Source: Actinomadura rubrisoli
Lineage (GTDB): Bacteria > Actinomycetota > Actinomycetes > Streptosporangiales > Streptosporangiaceae
Assembly: GCF_004349215.1 (NCBI RefSeq)
Contig: NZ_SMKU01000061.1
Location: 1-35,247, forward strand
Direction of reading: 5' to 3'
DNA length: 35,247 nucleotides
Under the pieces are notes generated by a model that had not been told where the DNA came from, searched no databases, and saw nothing but the letters and a program-made list of their open reading frames with translations. The position numbers were made by a program, and so were the translations under genes. Numbering within the stretch: the stretch's first letter is position 1; the number at the start of each line of letters is the position of its first letter. This document shows, in pieces, positions 24,449 through 31,525 of this stretch.

Positions 24449-24507
24449 GGGGTGGGGCAGAATGGGCGACGACCAAGCAAGCGTCAGGTTGTGCTGGAGG
24501 CCGCCGG

Positions 24508-25602
24508 ATGGAGCTCGCCGTCACCGAGGAGCTGCGCGAGACGCTGCGGCGCTTCTTCGCCGACCGGTCCCCCGGGGCCGAGGTGCGGCGGCTGATGGGG
24601 ACGGCCGAGGGATACGACCCCGGCGTGTGGGCGCGGATGGCCGGGCAACTCGGGCTCCAGGGCCTCGCGATCCCCGAGGAGCACGGCGGCACCGGGTACG
24701 GGATGCGCGAGCTGGCCGTCGTGTTCGAGGAGATGGGGCGGGCGGTCGCCTGCGCGCCGTTCCTGGCCACCACCGTGGCCGCGGCGGCGCTCCTGGCCGG
24801 CGACGGCGGCCACGACCTGCTCCCCGGCATCGCGGACGGGACGACGATCGCGACGCTCGCCGTGGCCGAGGAGGACGGGCGGTGGGACCTCGCCTCCGTG
24901 GCCGCGAGCGGCGTGGGCGGGGTGCTGACCGGGGTCAAGAGCTTCGTCCTGGACGGGCACCTCGCCGGCCTGGTCCTCGTCGCGGCCCGCGACGAGGACG
25001 GCGCCGTCGCGCTCTACGCGGCGGCGGGCGACGTGCCCGGCCTCACGCGGACGCCGCTGACGACGCTCGACCAGACGCGCCGCCTCGCGCGGATCGGGCT
25101 GGACGGGGTCCCGGCGCGCCGCGTGGGCGGGGCCGCCGCCGTCGCGCGGGCGATGGACGTCGCGGCCGCGGCCCTCGCCGCCGAGCAGCTCGGCGGCGCC
25201 CAGCGGACGCTGGACATGACCGTCGAGTACACGAAGGTCCGCCACCAGTTCGGCCGTCCCATCGGCTCGTTCCAGGCGGTCAAGCACCGGTGCGCCGACA
25301 TGTTCGTCCTGGTGGAGTCCGCGCGGTCGGCCGTACTGAACGCCGCTGCCGCCGCCGACGAGGCCCCGGACGAGCTGCCCGCCGCCGCCGCGCTGGCCAA
25401 GGCGTACTGCTCGGACGCCTACTTCCACACGGCGGGCGAGGCGATCCAGCTGCACGGCGGCATCGGGTTCACCTGGGAGCACGACGCCCACCTGTACTTC
25501 AAGCGGGCGCAGTCGTCACGGCAGCTGTTCGGCCCCCCGGCCCGGCACCGCGAGCGGCTCGCCGCCCTCGCGGGCATCACGGATGAAGCCGCAGCCCCTT
25601 AA
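24508..25602 (+). CDS. Acyl-CoA dehydrogenase family protein
   Basis: 364 residues from the ATG at 24508 with GGAGG seven bases upstream. FAD-dependent acyl-CoA dehydrogenase fold: N-terminal helices (LGLQGLAIPEEHGGTGYG), middle beta domain (VLTGVKSFVLDGHLAG), and C-terminal helical domain with EYTKVRHQFGRPIGSFQAVKH and the near-terminal signature GEAIQLHGGIGFTWEHDAHLYFKRA. The Glu that acts as base in many members is not obvious: the ...HLYFKRA segment follows the short-subunit type found in steroid or cholesterol side-chain and heteromeric FadE enzymes. It could therefore work with a partner or on a bulky substrate; this is inference. Upstream bases 24472-24483 (ACCAAGCAAGCG) look like one half of a TetR-type operator. 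Confidence 0.88.
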   Translation: MELAVTEELRETLRRFFADRSPGAEVRRLMGTAEGYDPGVWARMAGQLGLQGLAIPEEHGGTGYGMRELAVVFEEMGRAVACAPFLATTVAAAALLAGDGGHDLLPGIADGTTIATLAVAEEDGRWDLASVAASGVGGVLTGVKSFVLDGHLAGLVLVAARDEDGAVALYAAAGDVPGLTRTPLTTLDQTRRLARIGLDGVPARRVGGAAAVARAMDVAAAALAAEQLGGAQRTLDMTVEYTKVRHQFGRPIGSFQAVKHRCADMFVLVESARSAVLNAAAAADEAPDELPAAAALAKAYCSDAYFHTAGEAIQLHGGIGFTWEHDAHLYFKRAQSSRQLFGPPARHRERLAALAGITDEAAAP

Positions 25603-25642
25603 GGACAGGGGCGCCGCCATCGGCTGAGGAAGAATGCCGCGC

Positions 25643-26668
25643 ATGGGTACGAAACGACGGGCCAGCGGGGCGATGTTCGGGCTGGCGTACGGGGACGCGC
25701 TGGGCGCGCCGACCGAGTTCCTGAACATGCGGCAGATCCATCAGCGCTTCGGCGAGGACGGCCCCCGGGAGCCGTCCGGCTCGCCCGCCCTGGTCACCGA
25801 CGACACGCAGATGGCCATCGCCGTCGCCGAAGGGCTGCTGGACGCCCTGGAGCACCCGCCGTTCACGGCCGACCGGGTCACGCCGATGTGGCGGCGGCGC
25901 TTCGTCGACTGGCTCCGCAGCCCCGACAACGACCGGGCGCCGGGCAACACCTGCCTGCGCGCGTGCGAGGGCATGGCGGCGGGGCGGCCGTGGCTCCAGG
26001 CCACCCAGCGCAACTCCAAGGGCTGCGGCGCGAACATGCGCGTGGCGCCGGTCGGGCTGGTCCCCGGCCTGCCGGACGAGGCCCGCTCCGGCGCGTCCCA
26101 GCTCCAGGCCGCCCTGACCCACGGGCACCCGACCGGCCTCGCCGCCAGCGAGCTGACCGCCTGGGCCGTCCGGTGGCTGGCCGGCGGCATGGCCCCCGCC
26201 GACCTGCCGGGCGCGCTCCGCGACCACTGCCACTCCCAGCGGACCACCTACCACGAGCGGTGGCTCGGCGGCCTGTGGCAGCGTCCCGGCGTGGACGACC
26301 CGGCCGCGTTCATCGCCCGCGGCTGGGACGAGTGCCTGGGGGTGCTCGACCGGCTCGACGCCGCCCTCGCCCGCGCGGACCGCGCGTCCGATCCGTGCCT
26401 GGCCACCGGCGCGGGCTGGATCGCCGAGGAGGCCCTGGCCACCGGCCTGCTCTGCTTCCTGCTGTTCCCGGACGACCCGGTGTCGGCGATCCGGCGCGGC
26501 GCGGCCAGCTCCGGCGACTCCGACTCGCTGGCCTGCCTCGCCGGTTCCTTCGCGGGCGCCCACCTCGGCATGGACGCCTGGCCGCCCGCCTGGTCGTCCC
26601 GCATCGAGTACGCCGGCCGGCTCGCGCGGGTCGGCGCCGCCTGGGATCAGGGGCTTGACGGGCGATAG
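25643..26668 (+). CDS. ADP-ribosylglycohydrolase family protein (DraG-like)
   Basis: 341 residues from the ATG at 25643. An alternative ATG at 25634 lies only one base after the GAGGAAG (25626-25632), while 25643 has a 10-base spacing. Family motifs: AMFGLAYGDALGAPTEF, TDDTQMAIAVAEGLL (metal-binding TDD), GNTCLRACEGM, and near the end SGDSDSLACLAGSFAGAHLG, the DxDS metal site. Two Mg ions in this all-helical fold hydrolyse N- or O-glycosidic ADP-ribose bonds, removing ADP-ribose from protein, nucleic acid or small molecules. No ADP-ribosyltransferase is visible nearby. The last bases contain the -35 element of the next gene's promoter. Confidence 0.9.
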   Translation: MGTKRRASGAMFGLAYGDALGAPTEFLNMRQIHQRFGEDGPREPSGSPALVTDDTQMAIAVAEGLLDALEHPPFTADRVTPMWRRRFVDWLRSPDNDRAPGNTCLRACEGMAAGRPWLQATQRNSKGCGANMRVAPVGLVPGLPDEARSGASQLQAALTHGHPTGLAASELTAWAVRWLAGGMAPADLPGALRDHCHSQRTTYHERWLGGLWQRPGVDDPAAFIARGWDECLGVLDRLDAALARADRASDPCLATGAGWIAEEALATGLLCFLLFPDDPVSAIRRGAASSGDSDSLACLAGSFAGAHLGMDAWPPAWSSRIEYAGRLARVGAAWDQGLDGR

Positions 26669-26700
26669 CCACAAAGCTAATCTCTTTAGCCATAGGGCTA
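26655..26700 (+). promoter_or_regulatory. Near-consensus promoter with overlapping inverted repeats
   Basis: TTGACG (26655-26660) is 17 bp from TAATCT (26678-26683). Inverted repeats overlap and follow the -10: GCTAA-TCTCT-TTAGC (26676-26690) and TAGCC-ATAG-GGCTA (26687-26700). The arrangement suits a repressor of TetR/MarR size. The -35 box lies within the last codons of the ADP-ribosylglycohydrolase gene. Confidence 0.62.
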
Positions 26701-26721
26701 CAGCGAAAGCAGGTGCGTGTG

Positions 26722-27528
26722 ATGAGCGGACAGACCCAGTACCTCGATCTCCCGGGCGGGCGCCTCGCCTACGACGACGCCGGCGACGGGCCCCTGGTGG
26801 TGTGCCTGCCCTCGATGCTGGACCTGCGGTCGCAGTACCGGTTCCTCAAGCCGCTGCTGCTGGACGCCGGCTACCGGGTCGTGACCGTCGACCAGCGCGG
26901 GATGGGCGACACCAGCGCCGAGTGGGACGAGTACGGGAGCACGCCGCTCGCCCGCGACCTGCTGGCGCTGCTGCGGCACCTGGACGCCGGTCCCGCGCTC
27001 GTCCACGGCTGCTCCAACGGCGCCGCGGCGGCGGTCTGGGTGGCCGCCGAGGCGCCCGAGCTGATCAGCGGGCTGGTGCTGTCGGCGCCGTTCGTCCGGG
27101 ACGGCAAGGCCGGGTTCGCGCAGAAGCTGACCGTCGCCCTCATGCGGATCCCCGGCATCGCCCGGCCGCTCTACATGTCGTACTACCCGAAGTGGGAGCC
27201 CAGGCCCCCGGCGGACTTCGCCGAGCACAAGGCGCGCCTGAACGCGAGCTTCAAGCGGCCGGGCCGCGCCCGGGTCATCGCCGGCTACATGAGCATGTCG
27301 CACGCCGAGGCCGAAGCCAGGCTCGACCGGGTGGCGGCCCCCACGCTGGTGATCATGGGCACTGCCGACATCGACTGGCCCGACCCGGTCGCGGAGGCCG
27401 AATGGGTCGCCGGACGGCTGGACGCCGAGGTCGTCCTCGTGGACGGCGCCGGACACCACCCCCACGTCGAGTTCCCTGAGAAGGTGGCCGAAGCCGTCCG
27501 GCGCTTCCACGGCTCCCTGGCGTCCTAG
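26722..27528 (+). CDS. Alpha/beta hydrolase
   Basis: 268 residues from the ATG at 26722; GTG codons at 26713 and 26719 are alternative starts. The fold is complete: LDLPGGRLAYDDAGDGPLVVCLPSM, VVTVDQRGMGDTSAEWDEYG, the nucleophile elbow HGCSNGAAAAVW with Ser98, a TLVIMGTADIDWPDP strand where the acid is expected, and the final His in DGAGHHPHVEFPEKV. Close in pattern to lactonase, haloperoxidase-like and ester hydrolases; substrate unknown. It has its own promoter with operator-like inverted repeats, so it is probably an inducible single gene. Its stop TAG shares CTAG with the convergent downstream gene. Confidence 0.88.
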   Translation: MSGQTQYLDLPGGRLAYDDAGDGPLVVCLPSMLDLRSQYRFLKPLLLDAGYRVVTVDQRGMGDTSAEWDEYGSTPLARDLLALLRHLDAGPALVHGCSNGAAAAVWVAAEAPELISGLVLSAPFVRDGKAGFAQKLTVALMRIPGIARPLYMSYYPKWEPRPPADFAEHKARLNASFKRPGRARVIAGYMSMSHAEAEARLDRVAAPTLVIMGTADIDWPDPVAEAEWVAGRLDAEVVLVDGAGHHPHVEFPEKVAEAVRRFHGSLAS

Positions 27529-28004
27529 GACGCCGACCAGCCGCTCCAGGCGTCGATGGCGATGGCGATGACCGGCCCCTCGGGCGGGCGGTCCCGGTAC
27601 TGGGCGTAGCGGTCGGCGAGGAGCCGGACGGGCTCGGCCGTGCGGGCGGGGTCCTCGACGATGCCGGCGCGGCCGTCCACGCGGACCCACCAGAGCCGGT
27701 CCCAGTCGTCCTCGTAGTGGTCGGCCAGCAGCGCGACCCGGGGGTTGGCGCGGATGTTGGCGAGGCGCCGCAGGTCACGGGTGCTCTTGGGCTTGTGGTC
27801 CACGGCGGTGTAGACCGTCCCCCGGTGGACGGCGAACGTCACGGGGACCAGATGGGGACGGGCGGTCTCGTCCACGGTCGCCAGCCGGGCGACCGGGACC
27901 GTCGTCAGCAGCCGGCGCGCGTCCGCCTGCGGGAGCCTGGGCACGCCGAGCAGCCTGCCATGCCGCGCAGCGCGGCGCCACGGCCCTACGCCCCTGTTTC
28001 CCAT
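27525..28004 (-). CDS. PPOX-class F420-dependent oxidoreductase-like protein
   Basis: 159 residues from an ATG at 28004 with GGAGG about five bases upstream; an internal GTG at 27944 would remove a basic 20-residue leader. The split-barrel fold is recognised by PVARLATVDETARPHLVPVTFAV, the KPKSTRDLRRLANIRANPRVALLADHYEDDW segment typical of the TIGR03668-like F420 group, then LWWVRVDGRAGIVED and DRPPEGPVIAIAID. The family uses F420 or flavin to reduce small molecules, often of unknown identity. Plus-strand neighbours overlap only at the stop codons (27525-27528). Confidence 0.85.
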   Translation of the reverse strand: MGNRGVGPWRRAARHGRLLGVPRLPQADARRLLTTVPVARLATVDETARPHLVPVTFAVHRGTVYTAVDHKPKSTRDLRRLANIRANPRVALLADHYEDDWDRLWWVRVDGRAGIVEDPARTAEPVRLLADRYAQYRDRPPEGPVIAIAIDAWSGWSAS

Positions 28005-28109
28005 CCGGCCCTCCCCCGCGCGGGCGAGAGGGATCAGCCTGTGGCGGGAGGCTCCCCGGCGCCGCCCGGACGAGGGTTGCCGTGAGGGAACCGGCGCGAG
28101 GGAGCGGGA

Positions 28110-29192
28110 ATGACGGTGGCGGGACGGTGGCCGCAGTGGTCGGGATACGCGGCCGGGGCGTGGTCCCTGGCAGCGGCCGCGCTGGCCCTGTACTGGGCGG
28201 CGGGCGGCGAGACGGGCTATCCGCTGCGGGACGTCGCGGGCGGGCGGGCGTCGGCCTGGCTGATCGCCGCGTGCCTCCTCGTCGGCGCGATCATGGCGGT
28301 GTCGAGCACGCGCCGGGTCGGGCGGCAGATGCCGCGCTGGTGGCCCCTGTCGGGGCTCTGGGCCGCCTGCGCGCTGGCCGGGGCGGGCACCTTCGGGTTC
28401 GTCATGAACGCGCTGCAGCTCGCCTTCACCGGGACGGTCGACGACTGGCCGACGTTCGGCGTCGAGATCCTGGCCGCGACCGGCGCGGCCCTGCTCGGCG
28501 GTGCCGCCGTGGCGTACCAGCGCAGCACGGCGGGGGCCTGCGCGCGGTGCGGCACGGCGCACGCCGGGACGGGCATGGCGAAGGTCCCGGCGCCGCCCGC
28601 CCCCGCTCCGCGCGCGGTGCGGCGCGCCGCCTATGCCGGGGCGCTGGCGTTCGCACCCTACGTGGCGATGAAGACGACGTGGGCGCTCGGCGGGACGTTC
28701 GCGGGCATCACCAGCGAGGAGACGATCGCCGAGTTCGAGCGCAACGGCGCCTCCGGCCTGATCCTGACGCTGGAGAAGTACGGCCTGGACTTCACCACGC
28801 TGTCGGCGCTGCTGGGGGTGTTCCTGCTGCTGGGGCTGACCCACTCGTGGGGCCAGGTGTTCCCCCGGTGGGCGCCGCCGCTGGCGGGACGGCGGGTGCC
28901 GCGCTGGCTGCCGCTCGTCCCGGCCTGGCTCGGCGCCCTGACGCTCGGCCCGTACGGGGTCGTCGCGGCGCTGGCCTACCTGCTGCCGTCGGCCGTGGGC
29001 CTGACCGACCTGCCCGACGACGGCGTCATGCAGGGGTGGTCGGGCTGGACGGTCGCGGCGTGCGGGATCGGCGCGTTCGGGGTCTACGGCGTCGCGCTGG
29101 GCGTCGCGGCCTGGTCGTACCAGCGCCGGACGCGCCCCCGATGCGCCGCCGTCGCATCGGAGACGGACGGGGGCCTCGCCGTCAGCCGGTGA
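28110..29192 (+). CDS. Polytopic membrane protein of unknown function
   Basis: 360 residues, ATG at 28110 with GGAG five bases upstream. About seven to eight hydrophobic segments can be seen (near residues 12-30, 49-65, 80-100, 118-135, 178-200, 228-248, 268-295, 307-335). Between segments four and five is a loop with CARCGTAH, a CxxC that could bind metal or be redox-active, followed by Pro/Ala-rich linker. No transporter, kinase or enzyme motif is recognised. Similar multi-pass proteins are common, unnamed, in actinomycetes. It converges with the aldolase gene with an 11-bp overlap (29182-29192). Confidence 0.8.
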   Translation: MTVAGRWPQWSGYAAGAWSLAAAALALYWAAGGETGYPLRDVAGGRASAWLIAACLLVGAIMAVSSTRRVGRQMPRWWPLSGLWAACALAGAGTFGFVMNALQLAFTGTVDDWPTFGVEILAATGAALLGGAAVAYQRSTAGACARCGTAHAGTGMAKVPAPPAPAPRAVRRAAYAGALAFAPYVAMKTTWALGGTFAGITSEETIAEFERNGASGLILTLEKYGLDFTTLSALLGVFLLLGLTHSWGQVFPRWAPPLAGRRVPRWLPLVPAWLGALTLGPYGVVAALAYLLPSAVGLTDLPDDGVMQGWSGWTVAACGIGAFGVYGVALGVAAWSYQRRTRPRCAAVASETDGGLAVSR

Positions 29193-29823
29193 GGCCGGGC
29201 GGCACCAAACCCCGTTCGACGACCTTCGCCAGCTCCTCGTCCGTCAGGATCCGGGGCTCGCCGATCGTCCGCGCCCGGACGTACACGCCGCACAGCCACT
29301 CCAGCAGCCGCGCGTTCTCGAACGCCTCGTCCAGGTCGCCGCCGATCGCGACGCCCCCGTGGTTGGCCATCAGCGCGGCGCGCTTGCCGCCCTCCATGGC
29401 CCTCCGCACGTTCTCCGCCAGCTCGGGCGTCCCGTACGTGGCGTACTCGGCGACCTTCACCACGCCGCCCAGCAGCAGGGTGTTGTAGTGGATCGGCGGG
29501 AGCTCCGCCATCGTCGTCGCCACCACGGTGGCGTAGGTGGAGTGCGTGTGCACGATCGCTCCGGCCGGGGCCGCCCCGTAGAGCGCGAGGTGCATGGGGG
29601 TCTCGGACGACGGCGCGCGCTCGCCGTCCACGATCCGTCCCGCCATGTTCACGACCGGGCAGTCCGCGGGCCCCATCCGGTCGAGCATCATCCCGCCCGG
29701 CGTGACCGCGACCAGGTCGCCCGCGCGGACGCTGACGTTGCCCGACGTCCCGGTCACCAACCCGGCCGCGGCCAGCCTCCGGCCGGTCCCGCACAGCGCG
29801 GCCCGCTCGTCCTCCAGCAGCAT
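29182..29823 (-). CDS. Class II aldolase/adducin-family protein (L-fuculose-phosphate aldolase-like)
   Basis: 213 residues from the ATG at 29823, with AGAGGTG just upstream. The start GRRLAAAGLVTGTSGNVSVR is the substrate phosphate-binding loop. The catalytic Glu is in SSETPMHLALY, and the zinc ligands are the two His of VHTHSTYATVVA and the third in ANHGGVAIGG. All key residues are kept, so it should be active in cleaving or making a sugar phosphate or related C-C bond; the natural substrate (fuculose-1-P, ribulose-1-P or methylthioribulose-1-P) is not determined. The ACT-domain gene lies 47 bp upstream on the same strand, so cotranscription is likely. Confidence 0.9.
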   Translation of the reverse strand: MLLEDERAALCGTGRRLAAAGLVTGTSGNVSVRAGDLVAVTPGGMMLDRMGPADCPVVNMAGRIVDGERAPSSETPMHLALYGAAPAGAIVHTHSTYATVVATTMAELPPIHYNTLLLGGVVKVAEYATYGTPELAENVRRAMEGGKRAALMANHGGVAIGGDLDEAFENARLLEWLCGVYVRARTIGEPRILTDEELAKVVERGLVPPGLTG

Positions 29824-29870
29824 GCGAACACCTCTCACGTCCGGCGGTTCCCAGGGCGCACGCCCCCCGG

Positions 29871-30509
29871 TTACGGCGCGCGCACCAGATCGGCGGCCAG
29901 CACCGCCCCGGCCGCGCCCACGAGCTGCTCCAGCCGGAGCACCTCGGTCCGGTGGAAGGGCGGCGCGCCCGTCCGGGCGACGACCAGCGCGACGCGGCCC
30001 CCCGCGAGCGGGCAGACGGCGTACTCCACCCCGTCCGGCGCGGAGAAGGCGCGCGCCCGCAGCGGCAGCAAGGCGGGCAGTTCCACGCCGTCCGCGCCGC
30101 CGAGGCTGGTGTAGGCGGGCACGGCCCGCCCGTCCTCCCCCACCACGGCCAGCGCGGCCCAGTCGGCGCTGAGGATGCCCGGCACGGCGTCGGCGAGGAT
30201 CTCCGCGCCGCGCTCCGGGACGGCCGCGACCTGCCCGATCACGGCGGCGTCCGGGAAGGCGCCCTGCGGCTCCACCGTCGGCCACACCCCGACGACCTCC
30301 ACGCCGGGCACCGAGCCGAGGCCCTCCGGCAGCCGCTCGGTGCCCGCCCCGGCGGGCCACGCGACGGTGAAGTCGTCCAGCGCGCGGCCGCCCGCGCGCT
30401 CCAGCACCGCCATCTGCACGACGTCGGCGCCCGCGGCGCCGAGCGTGCGCGCCACCTGTCCCAGCGAGCCCGGCCGGTCCGGCAGGCGGACGCGGATCCG
30501 CAGCAACAT
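29871..30509 (-). CDS. ACT-domain protein with C-terminal GAF-like region
   Basis: 212 residues from the ATG at 30509, with a perfect AGGAGGTG six bases upstream. The N-terminal ACT domain (about 1-75) reads LLRIRVRLPDRPGSLGQVARTLGAAGADVVQMAVLE, a ligand-binding regulatory fold (usually amino acids). The rest (about 90-212) is beta/helix mixed, ADWAALAVVGEDGRAVPAY, PLAGGRVALVVARTGAPPFHRTEVLRLEQLV, resembling a GAF-like sensor. No catalytic domain is present, so it is probably a stand-alone sensor or modulator. The target is unknown. Confidence 0.82.
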   Translation of the reverse strand: MLLRIRVRLPDRPGSLGQVARTLGAAGADVVQMAVLERAGGRALDDFTVAWPAGAGTERLPEGLGSVPGVEVVGVWPTVEPQGAFPDAAVIGQVAAVPERGAEILADAVPGILSADWAALAVVGEDGRAVPAYTSLGGADGVELPALLPLRARAFSAPDGVEYAVCPLAGGRVALVVARTGAPPFHRTEVLRLEQLVGAAGAVLAADLVRAP

Positions 30510-30625
30510 CGCCACCTCCTGTATCCGAAAGATGCCCTCAGGTTGCGGGAGACGCGTTTCCATCGTGTTACCCACGCGTGTCGGCCCCGAGAATGCGGTG
30601 CTGGAACACGGCGCAGGGGTCAAAC

Positions 30626-30631
30626 TAGAGT
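30626..30631 (+). promoter_or_regulatory. Candidate -10 box for the chaperone-like operon
   Basis: TAGAGT matches the actinomycete -10 pattern TAGRNT; TGGAAC at 30602-30607 is 18 bp upstream and a fair -35. I saw no HAIR-like (CTTGAGT-N7-ACTCAAG) HspR operator in the 30510-30693 spacer. Confidence 0.4.
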
Positions 30632-30693
30632 CCATGGAAGGTCAACCGAAGATCTATCGCCGTCAGCCGCCTCACCATTAAGGTAACCGCACC

Positions 30694-31518
30694 GTGTCGA
30701 GGGACCCCGATCGCCCAGTCAACGACGGCCCTGGAGCCGAGGCGGAGCCGTCACCCGGCGCGACGGGAACGGCGGAGCCCGGCTCGGGAACGGCACAACC
30801 CGGCGCGGCACAGCCCGGCGCGGCGGAGCCGGGGGCGGGCGTGGCGCCGTCCTCCGGGGGCGGGACGCCCGGCGCCTTCCGCGCCGAGATCAGGCAGGCC
30901 CTCGCGGAGCTGTCCGCTCGGCTCGACCGCGAGCACGAGCGCGCCGCGCACCGGGAGGCCGTGATCGACCGGCTGCACGAGGAGAACCAGCGGCTCCGCC
31001 GGGGAGAGCTGCAGGCCATGCTGGAGCCCGTCCGCGCCGCGCTGTACCGGCTGCACGACCACGCGCGCCGCGAGTCCGGTCGGCTCGCCGACCCGGACGG
31101 CGGCGACCCGCCGGACCGCGGGCACACGGCGCGGCTGCTGGAGGCGGTCGCCGACGACATCGCCGACGCGCTGGCCCGGCTCGGGGTGGAGCGGTTCGCG
31201 GTCGAGCCCGGCGCCCCCTACGACGCGGCCCGGCACCGGCCGATCGCGGTCATCTCCGTCGCGGACCCCGCCGAGGACGGCACTGTGGTGGCCGTCCAGT
31301 CCGACGGGTTCGAGCAGGGCGGCAAGGTGCTGCGCAAGGCGGCGGTCTCCGTCGGCAAGCTCGACCGCGGCGGGCCCGCCGGGAACGGGGCCGGAGGGGA
31401 CGGACACGGGGACGGCGCGGTCCGCGAAGCGGAATCCGCCGTCAGGGCTGGGTCAAGTCGCCACCGCGCGGCCGGACGCGGCGAGACGATGAACACCGGA
31501 CGCGGCACCGATGGGTGA
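30694..31518 (+). CDS. GrpE-like nucleotide exchange factor
   Basis: 274 residues from a GTG at 30694 (AAGGT about nine bases upstream). The first 60 residues are a disordered Pro/Gly/Ala-rich tail. A long coiled-coil helix follows (about 62-112, FRAEIRQALAELSARLDREHERAAHREAVIDRLHEENQRL), then a small beta-rich head (about 165-220, VEPGAPYDAARHRPIAVISV, VVAVQSDGFEQGGKVLRKAAVSVGKL), the order of GrpE. GrpE stimulates ADP release from Hsp70. The C-terminal 55 residues are low complexity. It differs from housekeeping GrpE and is paired with the immediately downstream divergent Hsp70, so it probably serves that protein only. Confidence 0.8.
   Translation: MSRDPDRPVNDGPGAEAEPSPGATGTAEPGSGTAQPGAAQPGAAEPGAGVAPSSGGGTPGAFRAEIRQALAELSARLDREHERAAHREAVIDRLHEENQRLRRGELQAMLEPVRAALYRLHDHARRESGRLADPDGGDPPDRGHTARLLEAVADDIADALARLGVERFAVEPGAPYDAARHRPIAVISVADPAEDGTVVAVQSDGFEQGGKVLRKAAVSVGKLDRGGPAGNGAGGDGHGDGAVREAESAVRAGSSRHRAAGRGETMNTGRGTDG
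30792..30836 (+). repeat. 15-bp tandem repeats in the GrpE-like N-terminal tail
   Basis: Three units (30792, 30807, 30822) of GGCACAGCCCGGCGC-type sequence encode Pro-Gly-Ala repeats. They lie in the disordered tail. Confidence 0.6.
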
Positions 31519-31525
31519 GAGGGAC

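Noticed and set aside
30510..30693. HspR (HAIR) operator upstream of the GrpE/Hsp70-like operon
   Set aside because: No CTTGAGT-N7-ACTCAAG-like inverted repeat was found; the TAGAGT box alone was retained as a weak promoter.
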